Made by a program: the position numbers and the translations under genes. From positions 124,001-188,000 of the forward strand of contig NZ_QUSW01000011.1 of the NCBI RefSeq assembly GCF_003852895.1: a stretch of 64,000 nucleotides of DNA, in the 5' to 3' direction. Under the pieces are notes generated by a model. That model ran no database searches. It was not told the DNA's origin and saw nothing but the letters and a program-made list of their open reading frames with translations. Position 1 is the first letter of the stretch. Each line of letters begins with the position of its first letter. Origin of the DNA: Rhizobacter terrae. GTDB lineage: Bacteria; Pseudomonadota; Gammaproteobacteria; Burkholderiales; Burkholderiaceae_C. Of the stretch, positions 32,188 to 40,271 are shown one piece after another.

Positions 32188-33462
32188 TCAAGCCAGGCTG
32201 TGCTCCAGATGCCGCATCGCCGCCTCTTCCATCTCCAGAAGATCACGCAGCAACGCCGTCTCCTTGGCACGCACCTCGGGCGTCCAGGTCTCGATGCCCT
32301 TCTGCTTCACGAAGCCGAACGCAGGATCGGCCGGATCCCATCTGCCAATGCGCGCCGCCACCTGGTCGTAGACCGCAGCCGCCTCCAGCAGCGCCTGCGA
32401 TGCCGGCGTGCCTTCACCCAGCGCATGCGCACCTTCACGCAGGTACTTCGCCGCGTGCCCACCATGGTTCATCGCCAGCGAGCTGTAAGTCCAGCCGTTG
32501 AGGAAGAACAGGTTGCCGCGCTGTGCATCGCTGAGCGTGTCGAAGCGCGCCAAGTCGGCGATCCAGCGTCGGTAGCCTTCCGATCCGTAGTGGTAGGTCG
32601 CGCCAGTGATGGGGTCCGCTTCGACCACGCCTTGCCGCCAGCGCTTCACGGCCAAAGCCACACCTGCCCGCACTGCATCGGCCCGCGGCAATGGCGGGTC
32701 GATGCGCAGCATGAACGCGCTGATCTCCTTCACATCCGACGTGGGAATGATGTACGGATCGGCATCCGCCCAGTAGTCCGACAGCAGCACGCGCTGGCCA
32801 TCATCTTCATAGCCATGGATGACCGAGAGGTCCATGCGGCTGCCCAGCGCCAACACCGGCCAGCCGTTGTCGATGTGGTCCTTCATGCGTTGCACGCGGT
32901 GCGGCGCATGCGGCTGGCCGGGCACGGCGCATTCCCACTCGAACACGTAGCCCGTGGCGTTGTTGAGTGCCGCGACTTCATCCGGCCATTCGCCGCAGGG
33001 GCCTGATCCGCACCAGGCCTGGCCCTGGTCGCGCGTGGCCCAGCGCACGCGAAAGCACAGGGCGGAATCGCCCATCAGCGTGGTGAGGTCCAGCGGTCGC
33101 TCGCTGCCGCGGAAGGCCGCCTCCAGCGCGCCGAGGTAGGTGGGCTCGGGGCTCGCGCCCCAGCGCAGCCGTGGCACGCCGTCGAGCCACACGCGGCCGC
33201 CCTGCCGGTGCACGCGGTTCGCCGGCTTCTCGCCGATCATCGAGTTGACGAGCCTGGGCCAGCTGGCAAAGCCGTTCTCGCGCGCGATGACGAACTGCGC
33301 ATCGTGCAAGTGCAAGGGCAGGGTGGCCTGGGGCAGCAAGGCCTGCACGCGCGAGGCGGCTTCGGCATCGCCATCCCGGTGCTGTTTCACCAGGCTCTTG
33401 GCGCGCTTGCGCAGGTTTTCGAGAGAGGCATGGGCGGGCAACTGCCCGAGAGAAGCGTTCAT
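32188..33462 (-). CDS. Hypothetical protein with ankyrin-leader-like N-terminus
   Basis: A 424-residue protein. The first 85 residues (LENLRKRAKSLVKQHRDGD, then DAQFVIARENGFASWPRLV) match the helical leader seen before ankyrin repeats in many bacterial proteins. No ankyrin repeats follow. The middle contains DLTTLMGDSALCFRVRWA, GPCGEWPDE and SVIHGYEDDGQRVLLSDYW, which resembles a papain-like or BtrH-type peptide-binding region with Cys and His. The C-terminus is helical. The start at 33462 is preceded by GAAAGG; the longer frame is rejected. Function is uncertain. Confidence 0.65.
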   Translation of the reverse strand: MNASLGQLPAHASLENLRKRAKSLVKQHRDGDAEAASRVQALLPQATLPLHLHDAQFVIARENGFASWPRLVNSMIGEKPANRVHRQGGRVWLDGVPRLRWGASPEPTYLGALEAAFRGSERPLDLTTLMGDSALCFRVRWATRDQGQAWCGSGPCGEWPDEVAALNNATGYVFEWECAVPGQPHAPHRVQRMKDHIDNGWPVLALGSRMDLSVIHGYEDDGQRVLLSDYWADADPYIIPTSDVKEISAFMLRIDPPLPRADAVRAGVALAVKRWRQGVVEADPITGATYHYGSEGYRRWIADLARFDTLSDAQRGNLFFLNGWTYSSLAMNHGGHAAKYLREGAHALGEGTPASQALLEAAAVYDQVAARIGRWDPADPAFGFVKQKGIETWTPEVRAKETALLRDLLEMEEAAMRHLEHSLA

Positions 33463-33770
33463 GGAAACACCTTTCTTCCGTGTGTGCCTGCAGTCCGCTG
33501 CGATCAGGCGAGGAAGTCGGGTGCACCATGTGCAAGAGATTGGTGGGCTTGGCCCTTCCCGCGGACTCGGAGGCGCCCCTGGCACCTGGGGCTGAATCCT
33601 AGCGGGCGGCCTCCGGCAGCGTCAATCCGCACCCTGCGAAGAGAGCGCCGCAAATGGGGTCAAGGGGCGCCTTGCGCACACCGGGGTCGCAAGTGACGAA
33701 AGGCACGCCGCTTGCTGCCGCCGGCCGCCCAGAATCATCCGCATCGCCGTGATGCTGAAGGAGGTGCGCC
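33463..33770. other. Intergenic gap, no gene seen
   Basis: 308 nt between the divergent genes at 33462 and 33771. It should hold both promoters. The only clear element is the strong ribosome site AAGGAGGT just before 33771. I saw no convincing ORF, hairpin terminator or RNA motif. Confidence 0.5.
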
Positions 33771-34307
33771 ATGTCTTCACTGCCCGTCGAACACGACACG
33801 CAGAAGACGTCTGCCATCGGCGCCGATCCCTACCTCGGCGCCACCCAGGGCGCGCCGCTGGACAAGGGCCTGATGGCGGTGCTCACGCTGGCCACGCACT
33901 TCAAGGCCGAGCCCTTCGACGCCCGCGAGATCGCGTTCGGTGATTTCGCGGGCTACGGCAAATGGAAGAAGAGCGAGGCCACCGGTGTCCATGCCGAGGT
34001 CCTCATCATCCGTGCCTGGCTGGCCTTGCTGGTCAACCCAAGCGGCGACTACCAGGGCGTGCCCCTCGCGACAGCCATCAGCCAGTTGCGAGGCCGCAAG
34101 ATCCAGGCCTCGCAGCCGGCCTGCTGGTGCTGCGCCAAGTTGATGAAGCAGTACGGCATCCTGTTCCCGAGCACCGCCGGCAGCAAGCCGCTCGCGGGCT
34201 GGCGGCATCCGCTGGCCGGCAAGACGGTGCCCAATGCCGACATCCCGGCCAAGGAAAGCGACATCACGGACGAGTGGTTGAACAAGGTGCAGTCCGGGTT
34301 CAAGTGA
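33771..34307 (+). CDS. Cytidine-deaminase-fold protein, free-standing
   Basis: A 178-residue soluble protein with the deaminase-superfamily zinc signature. HAE is at residues 74-76 in GVHAEVLIIRAWL, and CWCC at residues 118-121 in QPACWCCAKLMKQYGI gives the C-x2-C pair. In deaminases this HAE...PCxxC arrangement binds Zn and positions the catalytic Glu. The rest does not match housekeeping CDA, TadA or dCMP deaminases. The start has a strong site (AAGGAGG). No signal or toxin-delivery domain is present. Substrate (base, nucleotide or nucleic acid) is unknown; it may be related to toxin-type deaminases. Confidence 0.62.
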   Translation: MSSLPVEHDTQKTSAIGADPYLGATQGAPLDKGLMAVLTLATHFKAEPFDAREIAFGDFAGYGKWKKSEATGVHAEVLIIRAWLALLVNPSGDYQGVPLATAISQLRGRKIQASQPACWCCAKLMKQYGILFPSTAGSKPLAGWRHPLAGKTVPNADIPAKESDITDEWLNKVQSGFK

Positions 34308-34391
34308 TGGCCGTGCGAGGCGGCTGCACCCCTCGCGTCGCCGTGCGATCAGCGCGTCGGCACCACCCGGCTTTCCCGTAGACTGGGCCGC

Positions 34392-35597
34392 TTGAACCCC
34401 GACGCACAACACCTCTGGCGCGCGCCCCGCTGGGCGCTGGCCTTCCTGCTGGCATGCCTGGGCATGCTGGGGCCGTTCTCCATCGACACCTACCTGCCGG
34501 CCTTCACGGGCATCGCGCAGTCCATCGGCGCGACGCCGGTGCAGATGCAGCAGACGCTGTCGGCCTACCTGTTCGGCTTCGCGGTGATGAACCTGTTCCA
34601 CGGCGCGCTGTCCGACAGCTTCGGGCGGCGGCCGGTGGTGCTGTGGGGCATCGCGATCTTCACGCTGGCCTCGGCCGGCTGCGCGCTGTCGCAGCACATC
34701 GGGCTGCTGGTGTTCTTCCGCGCGGTGCAGGGCATGTCGGCGGGCGCGGGCATCGTGGTGTCGCGCGCGGTCATCCGCGACATGTTCCCGCCGGCCGATG
34801 CGCAGCGCGTCATGTCACAGGTCACCATCTACTTCGGCGTGGCGCCCGCAGTGGCGCCGATGGTGGGCGGCTTCCTCTTCGTGAACGTGGGCTGGCATTC
34901 CATCTTCTGGTTCCTCACCTTCGTGGGCGTGGTGCTGTGGATCAGCAATTTCCGGCTGCTGCCCGAGACGCTGCACACCACGCACAAGCAGCCGTTCAAT
35001 GTGCGCAACCTGATGCGCGGCTATTGGGAGCTGGGCTCCAGCCCACGCTTTCTCATGCTCGCGCTGGCCAGCGGCATTCCCTTCAACGGCATGTTCCTCT
35101 ACGTGCTGTCGGCGCCGGTGTTCCTGGGCGAGCACCTGCACCTGAGCCCTGGCCAGTTCTTCTGGTTCTTCACGCTGACCATCTCGGGGATCATGGGCGG
35201 CGCCTACGTGTCGGGCCGGCTGGCGGGGCGCATCAAGCCCAAGCACCAGATCCGCCACGGCTTCGTGATCATGATCGTGGTGTCGCTGGCGAACCTCGCG
35301 CTGAACATGCTGTTCCCCGCGCAGGCCTGGTGGGCGCTGTTTCCCATTGCCATCTTCGCCTTCGGCTGGGCGCTGATGGTGCCGGTGGTCACGCTCATGG
35401 TGCTGGACCTGGTGCCCGAGCGCCGCGGCATGGCCTCGTCGTTCCAGGCTTGCATCGGCAGCCTCGCCAACGGCTTCGTGGCCGGCGTGATCTCGCCGCT
35501 CGTGATGCATTCCACGGTCGGGCTGGCGCTGGCCTCCACGCTCATGATGAGCATTGGCGTGTTTTCCTGGCTGTGGGTGAAGCCCCGCGTGACCTGA
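34392..35597 (+). CDS. Bcr/CflA family multidrug efflux MFS transporter
   Basis: A 401-residue, 12-TM drug-efflux transporter. The Bcr/CflA signature DTYLPAFTGIAQSIGATPVQMQQTL (seen in part) in TM1-loop, motif A GALSDSFGRRPVVL and motif-B-like GMSAGAGIVVSRAVIRDMF are clear. The start is TTG at 34392; no good ATG is nearby upstream of TM1. Family members export bicyclomycin, chloramphenicol or other compounds. It is followed 48 nt later by the carbonic anhydrase gene on the same strand. Confidence 0.9.
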   Translation: MNPDAQHLWRAPRWALAFLLACLGMLGPFSIDTYLPAFTGIAQSIGATPVQMQQTLSAYLFGFAVMNLFHGALSDSFGRRPVVLWGIAIFTLASAGCALSQHIGLLVFFRAVQGMSAGAGIVVSRAVIRDMFPPADAQRVMSQVTIYFGVAPAVAPMVGGFLFVNVGWHSIFWFLTFVGVVLWISNFRLLPETLHTTHKQPFNVRNLMRGYWELGSSPRFLMLALASGIPFNGMFLYVLSAPVFLGEHLHLSPGQFFWFFTLTISGIMGGAYVSGRLAGRIKPKHQIRHGFVIMIVVSLANLALNMLFPAQAWWALFPIAIFAFGWALMVPVVTLMVLDLVPERRGMASSFQACIGSLANGFVAGVISPLVMHSTVGLALASTLMMSIGVFSWLWVKPRVT

Positions 35598-35645
35598 AGG
35601 TCTTGCCACCATCAAGCTTTGGCCGCGCCGGCCGATATAGCGCGC

Positions 35646-37073
35646 ATGGCCAAGACCCCGCCCCCCGCTGCTGATGCGCCCGTGCTCGACCAGGTGGTCG
35701 AAGGCGGCGCCGAGGGCGATGCTGCGCCCAAGAAGAAATTCGCCCTGAAGCTGCCTGCGTTCATGGCGAAGCTGCCGAAGATTCCCGTGTCCAAGAAGCT
35801 GCTGATCATCATCGGCGCCAGCGTGCTGACGGTCAGCGGCGCGGGCGCCGCAGCGCTGGCCTTTTGGCCCAGTGCGCCGGCGCCTGAGCAGAAGCTGGCA
35901 GCCGGCCAGAAGAAACCCAAGAAGGCGAAGAAGGCGGCTGCGGCTGCCTCCGCCGCGTCGTCTGCGGCGTCCGGTGCCATGGCCGCCTCGGCGGCCGAGG
36001 AAGGGCACTCCGCCGTGGCGCATGCCCAGCCCGCATCGGCGGCCGCCTCGTCGCCCGAAAGCGCAGTGGCGCAGGCCCCAGTGGCCAGCGGCCCGGAACA
36101 AGCCATGGACAAGCTGCGCCGCCGCCTGACCGAAACCCTGGCCACCGGTGGCAAGCTGGAAGGCACCGGCCCCGGCGAGATGCGCCTGACCGCCCGGCAG
36201 GTCGATCCGCACATCGTTGCGGCCGCCCGCGCCCAGGCGCATGGCGAACGGCAGGCCGGCGGGCCGGCCGAGCATGCCGATGCGGCTGACCACCCGGTGG
36301 CACCCGCCGGCAGGAAAACCTTGCTGGCCAAGGCCGAAGCTGCCGACCCGCACGTCGCGCCCAAGGCCGGCAAGGCGCAGGAACACGCTGCGATGCAGCA
36401 TCTGCACTGGTCCTACGACGGCCCGGGCGGACCCGAGTCCTGGGGCCAGCTCAAGCCGGAATTCGCCAAGTGTTCCACCGGCCAGCGGCAGAGCCCGATC
36501 GACATCAAGGACGGCATCCAGGTCAATCTCGAGCCGATCCGCTTCGATTACAAGCCCACCGCCTTCCGCGTGATCGACAACGGCCACACGGTGCAGGTGA
36601 ACCTCGCGCCGGGCAATGCGATCGAGGTCAACGGCCGCCGTTTCGAGCTGCTGCAGTTCCACTTCCACCGCCCGTCGGAGGAGCGCATCGACGGCAAGCA
36701 GTTCGACATGGTGGCGCACCTCGTGCACAAGGATGCCGACGGCAAGCTGGCCGTGGTGGCCGTGCTGCTGGAGCGCGGCAGCGCCCATCCGCTGGTGCAA
36801 AGCGTGTGGAACAACCTGCCGCTGGAGCAAGGCGAGGAACAGGCCGCCAGCGCGCCCATGGACCTGAACACCCTGCTGCCGGCCGACCGCCAGTACTACA
36901 CCTACATGGGCTCGCTCACCACGCCGCCGTGCAGCGAAGGCGTGCTGTGGATGGTGATGAAGAAACCGGTGAACATCGCACCGGAGCAGATCGGCATCTT
37001 CGCCCGCATGTACCCGATGAACGCCCGGCCCATCCAGTCGGCCGCAGGGCGCATGATCAAGGAATCTCACTGA
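35646..37073 (+). CDS. Membrane-anchored alpha-carbonic anhydrase with long Ala/Lys/Pro linker
   Basis: A 475-residue protein. Residues 1-50 are cytosolic, about 52-72 is a membrane segment (KLLIIIGASVLTVSGAGA), and about 75-230 is a low-complexity Ala/Lys/Glu-rich linker. From about 255 an alpha-carbonic anhydrase domain follows: WSYDGPGGPESWG, RQSPIDI, the zinc ligands in LLQFHFHRPSEE and DMVAHLVH, and TTPPCSEGVLWMV. It hydrates CO2 in the periplasm. Typical bacterial enzymes are about 245 residues with a cleavable signal, so the anchor and linker are unusual. Confidence 0.9.
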   Translation: MAKTPPPAADAPVLDQVVEGGAEGDAAPKKKFALKLPAFMAKLPKIPVSKKLLIIIGASVLTVSGAGAAALAFWPSAPAPEQKLAAGQKKPKKAKKAAAAASAASSAASGAMAASAAEEGHSAVAHAQPASAAASSPESAVAQAPVASGPEQAMDKLRRRLTETLATGGKLEGTGPGEMRLTARQVDPHIVAAARAQAHGERQAGGPAEHADAADHPVAPAGRKTLLAKAEAADPHVAPKAGKAQEHAAMQHLHWSYDGPGGPESWGQLKPEFAKCSTGQRQSPIDIKDGIQVNLEPIRFDYKPTAFRVIDNGHTVQVNLAPGNAIEVNGRRFELLQFHFHRPSEERIDGKQFDMVAHLVHKDADGKLAVVAVLLERGSAHPLVQSVWNNLPLEQGEEQAASAPMDLNTLLPADRQYYTYMGSLTTPPCSEGVLWMVMKKPVNIAPEQIGIFARMYPMNARPIQSAAGRMIKESH

Positions 37074-37159
37074 GTGAAACCACGGACGCCATGGGGATGG
37101 CCGGCGTGGTTTGATGGAGCCTGGAAACCGGGTCCATGACCAAGTCGAAGGGGTACGCG

Positions 37160-38335
37160 ATGCGGTCCTTGTCTGCCCTGCTGTTGAGCTTGCTGCTGTG
37201 CGCGTGTGGATCGCTGCAGCAGAAGGCGGCGCTTCCGGCGCCCGAAGTGTTCTTCCACGACCAGCTGTTCGCCGAGCCGGCCGAAAGCGTCGATGCCAGC
37301 CAGATCTTCGCCTTGAGCGATTCGATGCGCGACTACCTGCGCAACGGCATCGCCCACCAGTTGCGCACGGAAGGCCGCCAGCGCGGGCTGCTCGATGCAC
37401 TGTACAAGCGCGGCCAGCTCAAGCTGGAATACGACTCCGGCATCACACGCAACGCCGCGCAGGCCTTCGATGCGCGTGCGGGCAACTGCCTGTCGCTGGT
37501 GATCATGACGGCGGCCTTCGCCAAGGAACTGGGCCTGCCGGTCGAGTTCCAGAGCGCCTTCCTGGAAGAGACCTGGAGCCGGCAGGGCGGGCTGCTGTTC
37601 CGCAGCGGGCACGTCAACGTGACGCTGGGGCACCGCGTCGCCGACATCGGTGCGGGTCGTGAAGCCTCCTCGCTGACCGTGGACTTCCTGGGCGCCGACG
37701 ACATCCGCGGCCTGCGCACCCGGGTCATCAGCGAAGAGACGGTGGTGGCGATGTACGCGAACAACCGCGCGGCCGAATCGCTGGTGCGCGGCGACCTGGA
37801 CACCGCCTACGCCTGGGCGCGGGAGTCGATGCGCCACCAATCCGACTTCATGAGCGCACACAACACGCTGGGCGTGGTGTACATGCGCCACGGCAACCTC
37901 GCCGAGGCGGCGGCCGTCTTCAACGGCGTGCTGCAGCGCGAACCGGAGAACACGCGGGCGATGTCCAACCTGGCACTCGTGCTCCAGCAACAGGGCAAGG
38001 GGGCCGAGTCCGCCGCGCTGCTGCAGCGCATGGCGGCGATCGACCCGAACCCGCCGTTCCACTACTTCAACCTGGGCCTCACGGCCATGGAGAAGGGCGA
38101 CTACCGCAGCGCCCGCGACTTCTTCGCCAGGGAAGTGTCCCGTGCGGAGTACTACCACGAGTTCCAGTTCTGGCTGGGCCTGGCGAACTACAAGCTGGGG
38201 CAGATCGACGAGGCGCGCCGGCACCTCAGGCTGGCGATGGAAAACAGCACCACGCGCCATGACCACGACCTGTACGAGGCCAAGCTGTCATGGCTGAGGT
38301 TGCACAGCACGACAATGGTGCGGGCCATCCAGTAG
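37160..38335 (+). CDS. Lipoprotein with transglutaminase-like core and TPR repeats
   Basis: A 391-residue exported lipoprotein (lipobox LLLCAC at about 13-18). Residues about 40-170 form a transglutaminase-like region with the Cys motif DARAGNCLSLVIMTAAFAKEL. From about residue 215 to 360 there are four TPR units (e.g. AHNTLGVVYMRHGNLAEAA, PPFHYFNLGLTAMEKGDYR). The start at 37160 is preferred over 37136 because AAGGGG is positioned upstream. Such TPR lipoproteins help assemble envelope complexes. Function is not known. Confidence 0.78.
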   Translation: MRSLSALLLSLLLCACGSLQQKAALPAPEVFFHDQLFAEPAESVDASQIFALSDSMRDYLRNGIAHQLRTEGRQRGLLDALYKRGQLKLEYDSGITRNAAQAFDARAGNCLSLVIMTAAFAKELGLPVEFQSAFLEETWSRQGGLLFRSGHVNVTLGHRVADIGAGREASSLTVDFLGADDIRGLRTRVISEETVVAMYANNRAAESLVRGDLDTAYAWARESMRHQSDFMSAHNTLGVVYMRHGNLAEAAAVFNGVLQREPENTRAMSNLALVLQQQGKGAESAALLQRMAAIDPNPPFHYFNLGLTAMEKGDYRSARDFFAREVSRAEYYHEFQFWLGLANYKLGQIDEARRHLRLAMENSTTRHDHDLYEAKLSWLRLHSTTMVRAIQ

Positions 38336-38432
38336 CACGGCCACGTCAACCCCGCGCCGCCAGGCCCCGTTCTGGGCTCAGCCCGCGAGGAGGCTTTCCT
38401 CGACACGCTGTCCCACCTGACGGGAGACCCCC

Positions 38433-38993
38433 ATGATCCGCAAGTTCCTCTTCGCCCTGATGGGCTTCCTGCTCAGCCTGAACCTGGCCTGGGCGGCGAC
38501 CGACGCCAACACCGCCTCCAAGGAAGACCTCGACCAGGTCAAGGGCATTGGCCCCGCCATCGCCCAGAAGATCATCGACGAGCGCCAGAAGAACGGCCCG
38601 TTCAAGAGCATGGACGACCTGCAAAAGCGCGTCTCCGGCATCGGCGAGACCAGCGTCAAGAAGCTGGCGGCCAACGGCCTGACGGTGGGCGGCGGCAGCT
38701 CCGCCGGCACCAGCCCGGCGAAGGACGTCAAGCCCGGAGAATCCAAGCCCGAGGCCCCCGATGCCAAGGCCAAGGGCAGCAAGTCCAAGAAGGCCGAGAA
38801 GGCTGAAGCCGCTGCCTCGGCTGCAAAGGAAGACAAGCCCGCTGCTGCCGATGCCAAGCCGGCCAAGGCCGAGAAGGGCAAGAAGGCCAAGGCTGAGAAG
38901 GCCGAGTCCAGCGACACCGCCGCTTCGGCCGCCGTTGGCAAGAAGAGCAAGAAGGCCAAGAAGGACGCAGCTGCTTCGGCGCCCAAGGCCTGA
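38433..38993 (+). CDS. ComEA-like helix-hairpin-helix protein with Lys/Ala-rich tail
   Basis: A 186-residue exported protein. A signal peptide (1-21) is followed by a helix-hairpin-helix domain (LDQVKGIGPAIAQKIIDERQK and RVSGIGETSVKKLA), as in the DNA-uptake protein ComEA. The last about 100 residues are repetitive Ala/Lys/Glu (AEKAEAAASAAKEDKPAAA), similar to eukaryotic linker-histone tails. The HhH pair would bind DNA; the tail could bind DNA or the cell wall non-specifically. ComEA proteins are usually about 90-110 residues. A strong terminator follows. Confidence 0.85.
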   Translation: MIRKFLFALMGFLLSLNLAWAATDANTASKEDLDQVKGIGPAIAQKIIDERQKNGPFKSMDDLQKRVSGIGETSVKKLAANGLTVGGGSSAGTSPAKDVKPGESKPEAPDAKAKGSKSKKAEKAEAAASAAKEDKPAAADAKPAKAEKGKKAKAEKAESSDTAASAAVGKKSKKAKKDAAASAPKA

Positions 38994-39007
38994 AGGTCTG
39001 TTGAATG

Positions 39008-39038
39008 AAAAAACGCCCGGCATCGCCGGGCGTTTTTC
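39008..39038. terminator. Bidirectional intrinsic terminator
   Basis: A 9-bp stem ACGCCCGGC/GCCGGGCGT with a 3-nt loop is flanked by A5 and T5, so it can end transcription in both directions. It lies 15 nt after the ComEA-like stop and 8 nt before the end of the opposite-strand DUF1501 gene. Confidence 0.9.
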
Positions 39039-39045
39039 TTGCGGC

Positions 39046-40254
39046 TCAGACGAGGCCGATGTCCCTGCCTGAAGCCCCCGGAAAGACCTTGCCCACCGCC
39101 GCGGCATCCAGCCCGTACATGCGGCCGAACAGGCCGCCCAGCACCGACCGGTACTCATTGAGCACCGGATAGTCACGGTTCTGGAACAGCGTGCCGGCCG
39201 TGACGGCCTGCTGCTCGCCCAGCACGCGTCCGCCGCGCACCTGGCCGCCCAGCACCCAATACACGCTGCCGTGCCCGTGGTCGGTGCCGCGGTTGCCGTT
39301 CTCGCGGAAGGTGCGGCCGAACTCGCTGACCACCATCACCACCGTCTTGTCCCAGGCGGGGCCCATTTCTTCCGCGAAGGCTGCCAGGCCCTGGCTCAGC
39401 TCGGTGAGCCGGTTGGCCAGCGCGCCGGTCGCGCCACCTTCGCCCACGTGCGTGTCCCAGCCGCCCACGTCCACGAAGCCCAGCTGCACGCGGTCGCGCA
39501 TCAGCCGCGCGATGCGGCGTGCCTCGGCGGCGAAACCCTTGGTGTTGATGGCATTGCGGTTGGCCGCTTCCATCTCGCCGACCATCTCGTTCATCTCGCG
39601 CGTCACTTCGCTGCGCACCTCGAAGCCGTCGGCCACCGCGCCGGCCAGCTTGGTGTTGGCGTACATGCCGGCGATGAGCTTGGCCTGCCGGTCGTTCACG
39701 CCTGCCTTGCCCACGTCGCGCAGCGACTGGTTCGCCACCGCCTCGCTGCCGCGGAAGACCAACGGCACCTGGTCGGTGAACGCCAGCGACGACAGGTGCT
39801 TGTTGCCGCCCGTGGCCGCTGCCAGCCGGTTCATGAAGCCGCTGCCGAAGTCGCGCGCGCCTTGCGCGCCCTGGCCCAGCTCGATGCGGTCCTGCGTCTC
39901 GAAGTGGCTGCGCGAGGTGTCGTCGGTGCCGGCGAAGGGCACGAAGGCCACCTGGCCGCGCTGGAAGAGCGGGAAGACCGTGTCGTTCAGCGCAGGCGCC
40001 AGGCCCCATTGCGCGTCGATGGGCAGTGCGGCGTTGCTCGCCGTGCCGGGTTTGGCGATCGCGATGTTGGGACGCGACTCGTAGTAGAACGAGCTGCCGT
40101 GCGGCACCAGCAGGTTGGCCGCGTCGTAGCCGCCGCGCAGGAACACCAGCAGGAAGCGCGGGGCATCGCTCGCGGGCGCGGCCCACAGCCGCGTGGCGTT
40201 GAGCGACATGGGCGCGGCGGCGAGTGCTGCGCGCAGCAGGTCACGTCGGTTCAT
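39046..40254 (-). CDS. DUF1501 family protein (Tat-exported)
   Basis: A 402-residue protein with a twin-arginine-type start (MNRRDLLRAALAAAPMSLN). The DUF1501 domain is seen in FLLVFLRGGYDAANLLVPH, FAGTDDTSRSHFETQD, DVGGWDTHVGEGG, SEFGRTFRENGNRGTDHGHG. The family is sulfatase/alkaline phosphatase-like, with unknown substrate. It is co-transcribed with the DUF1800 gene upstream (17 nt gap); this pairing is widespread in proteobacteria and planctomycetes. The start is chosen at the RR motif, as the longer frame adds non-conserved residues. Confidence 0.9.
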   Translation of the reverse strand: MNRRDLLRAALAAAPMSLNATRLWAAPASDAPRFLLVFLRGGYDAANLLVPHGSSFYYESRPNIAIAKPGTASNAALPIDAQWGLAPALNDTVFPLFQRGQVAFVPFAGTDDTSRSHFETQDRIELGQGAQGARDFGSGFMNRLAAATGGNKHLSSLAFTDQVPLVFRGSEAVANQSLRDVGKAGVNDRQAKLIAGMYANTKLAGAVADGFEVRSEVTREMNEMVGEMEAANRNAINTKGFAAEARRIARLMRDRVQLGFVDVGGWDTHVGEGGATGALANRLTELSQGLAAFAEEMGPAWDKTVVMVVSEFGRTFRENGNRGTDHGHGSVYWVLGGQVRGGRVLGEQQAVTAGTLFQNRDYPVLNEYRSVLGGLFGRMYGLDAAAVGKVFPGASGRDIGLV

Positions 40255-40271
40255 GGGGCAGCCTTTCATGG

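Noticed and set aside
34815-37400. 861-residue minus-strand ORF across the transporter and carbonic anhydrase genes
   Set aside because: The plus-strand genes have clear family motifs throughout; the minus ORF is low-complexity Arg/Gly/His shadow sequence.
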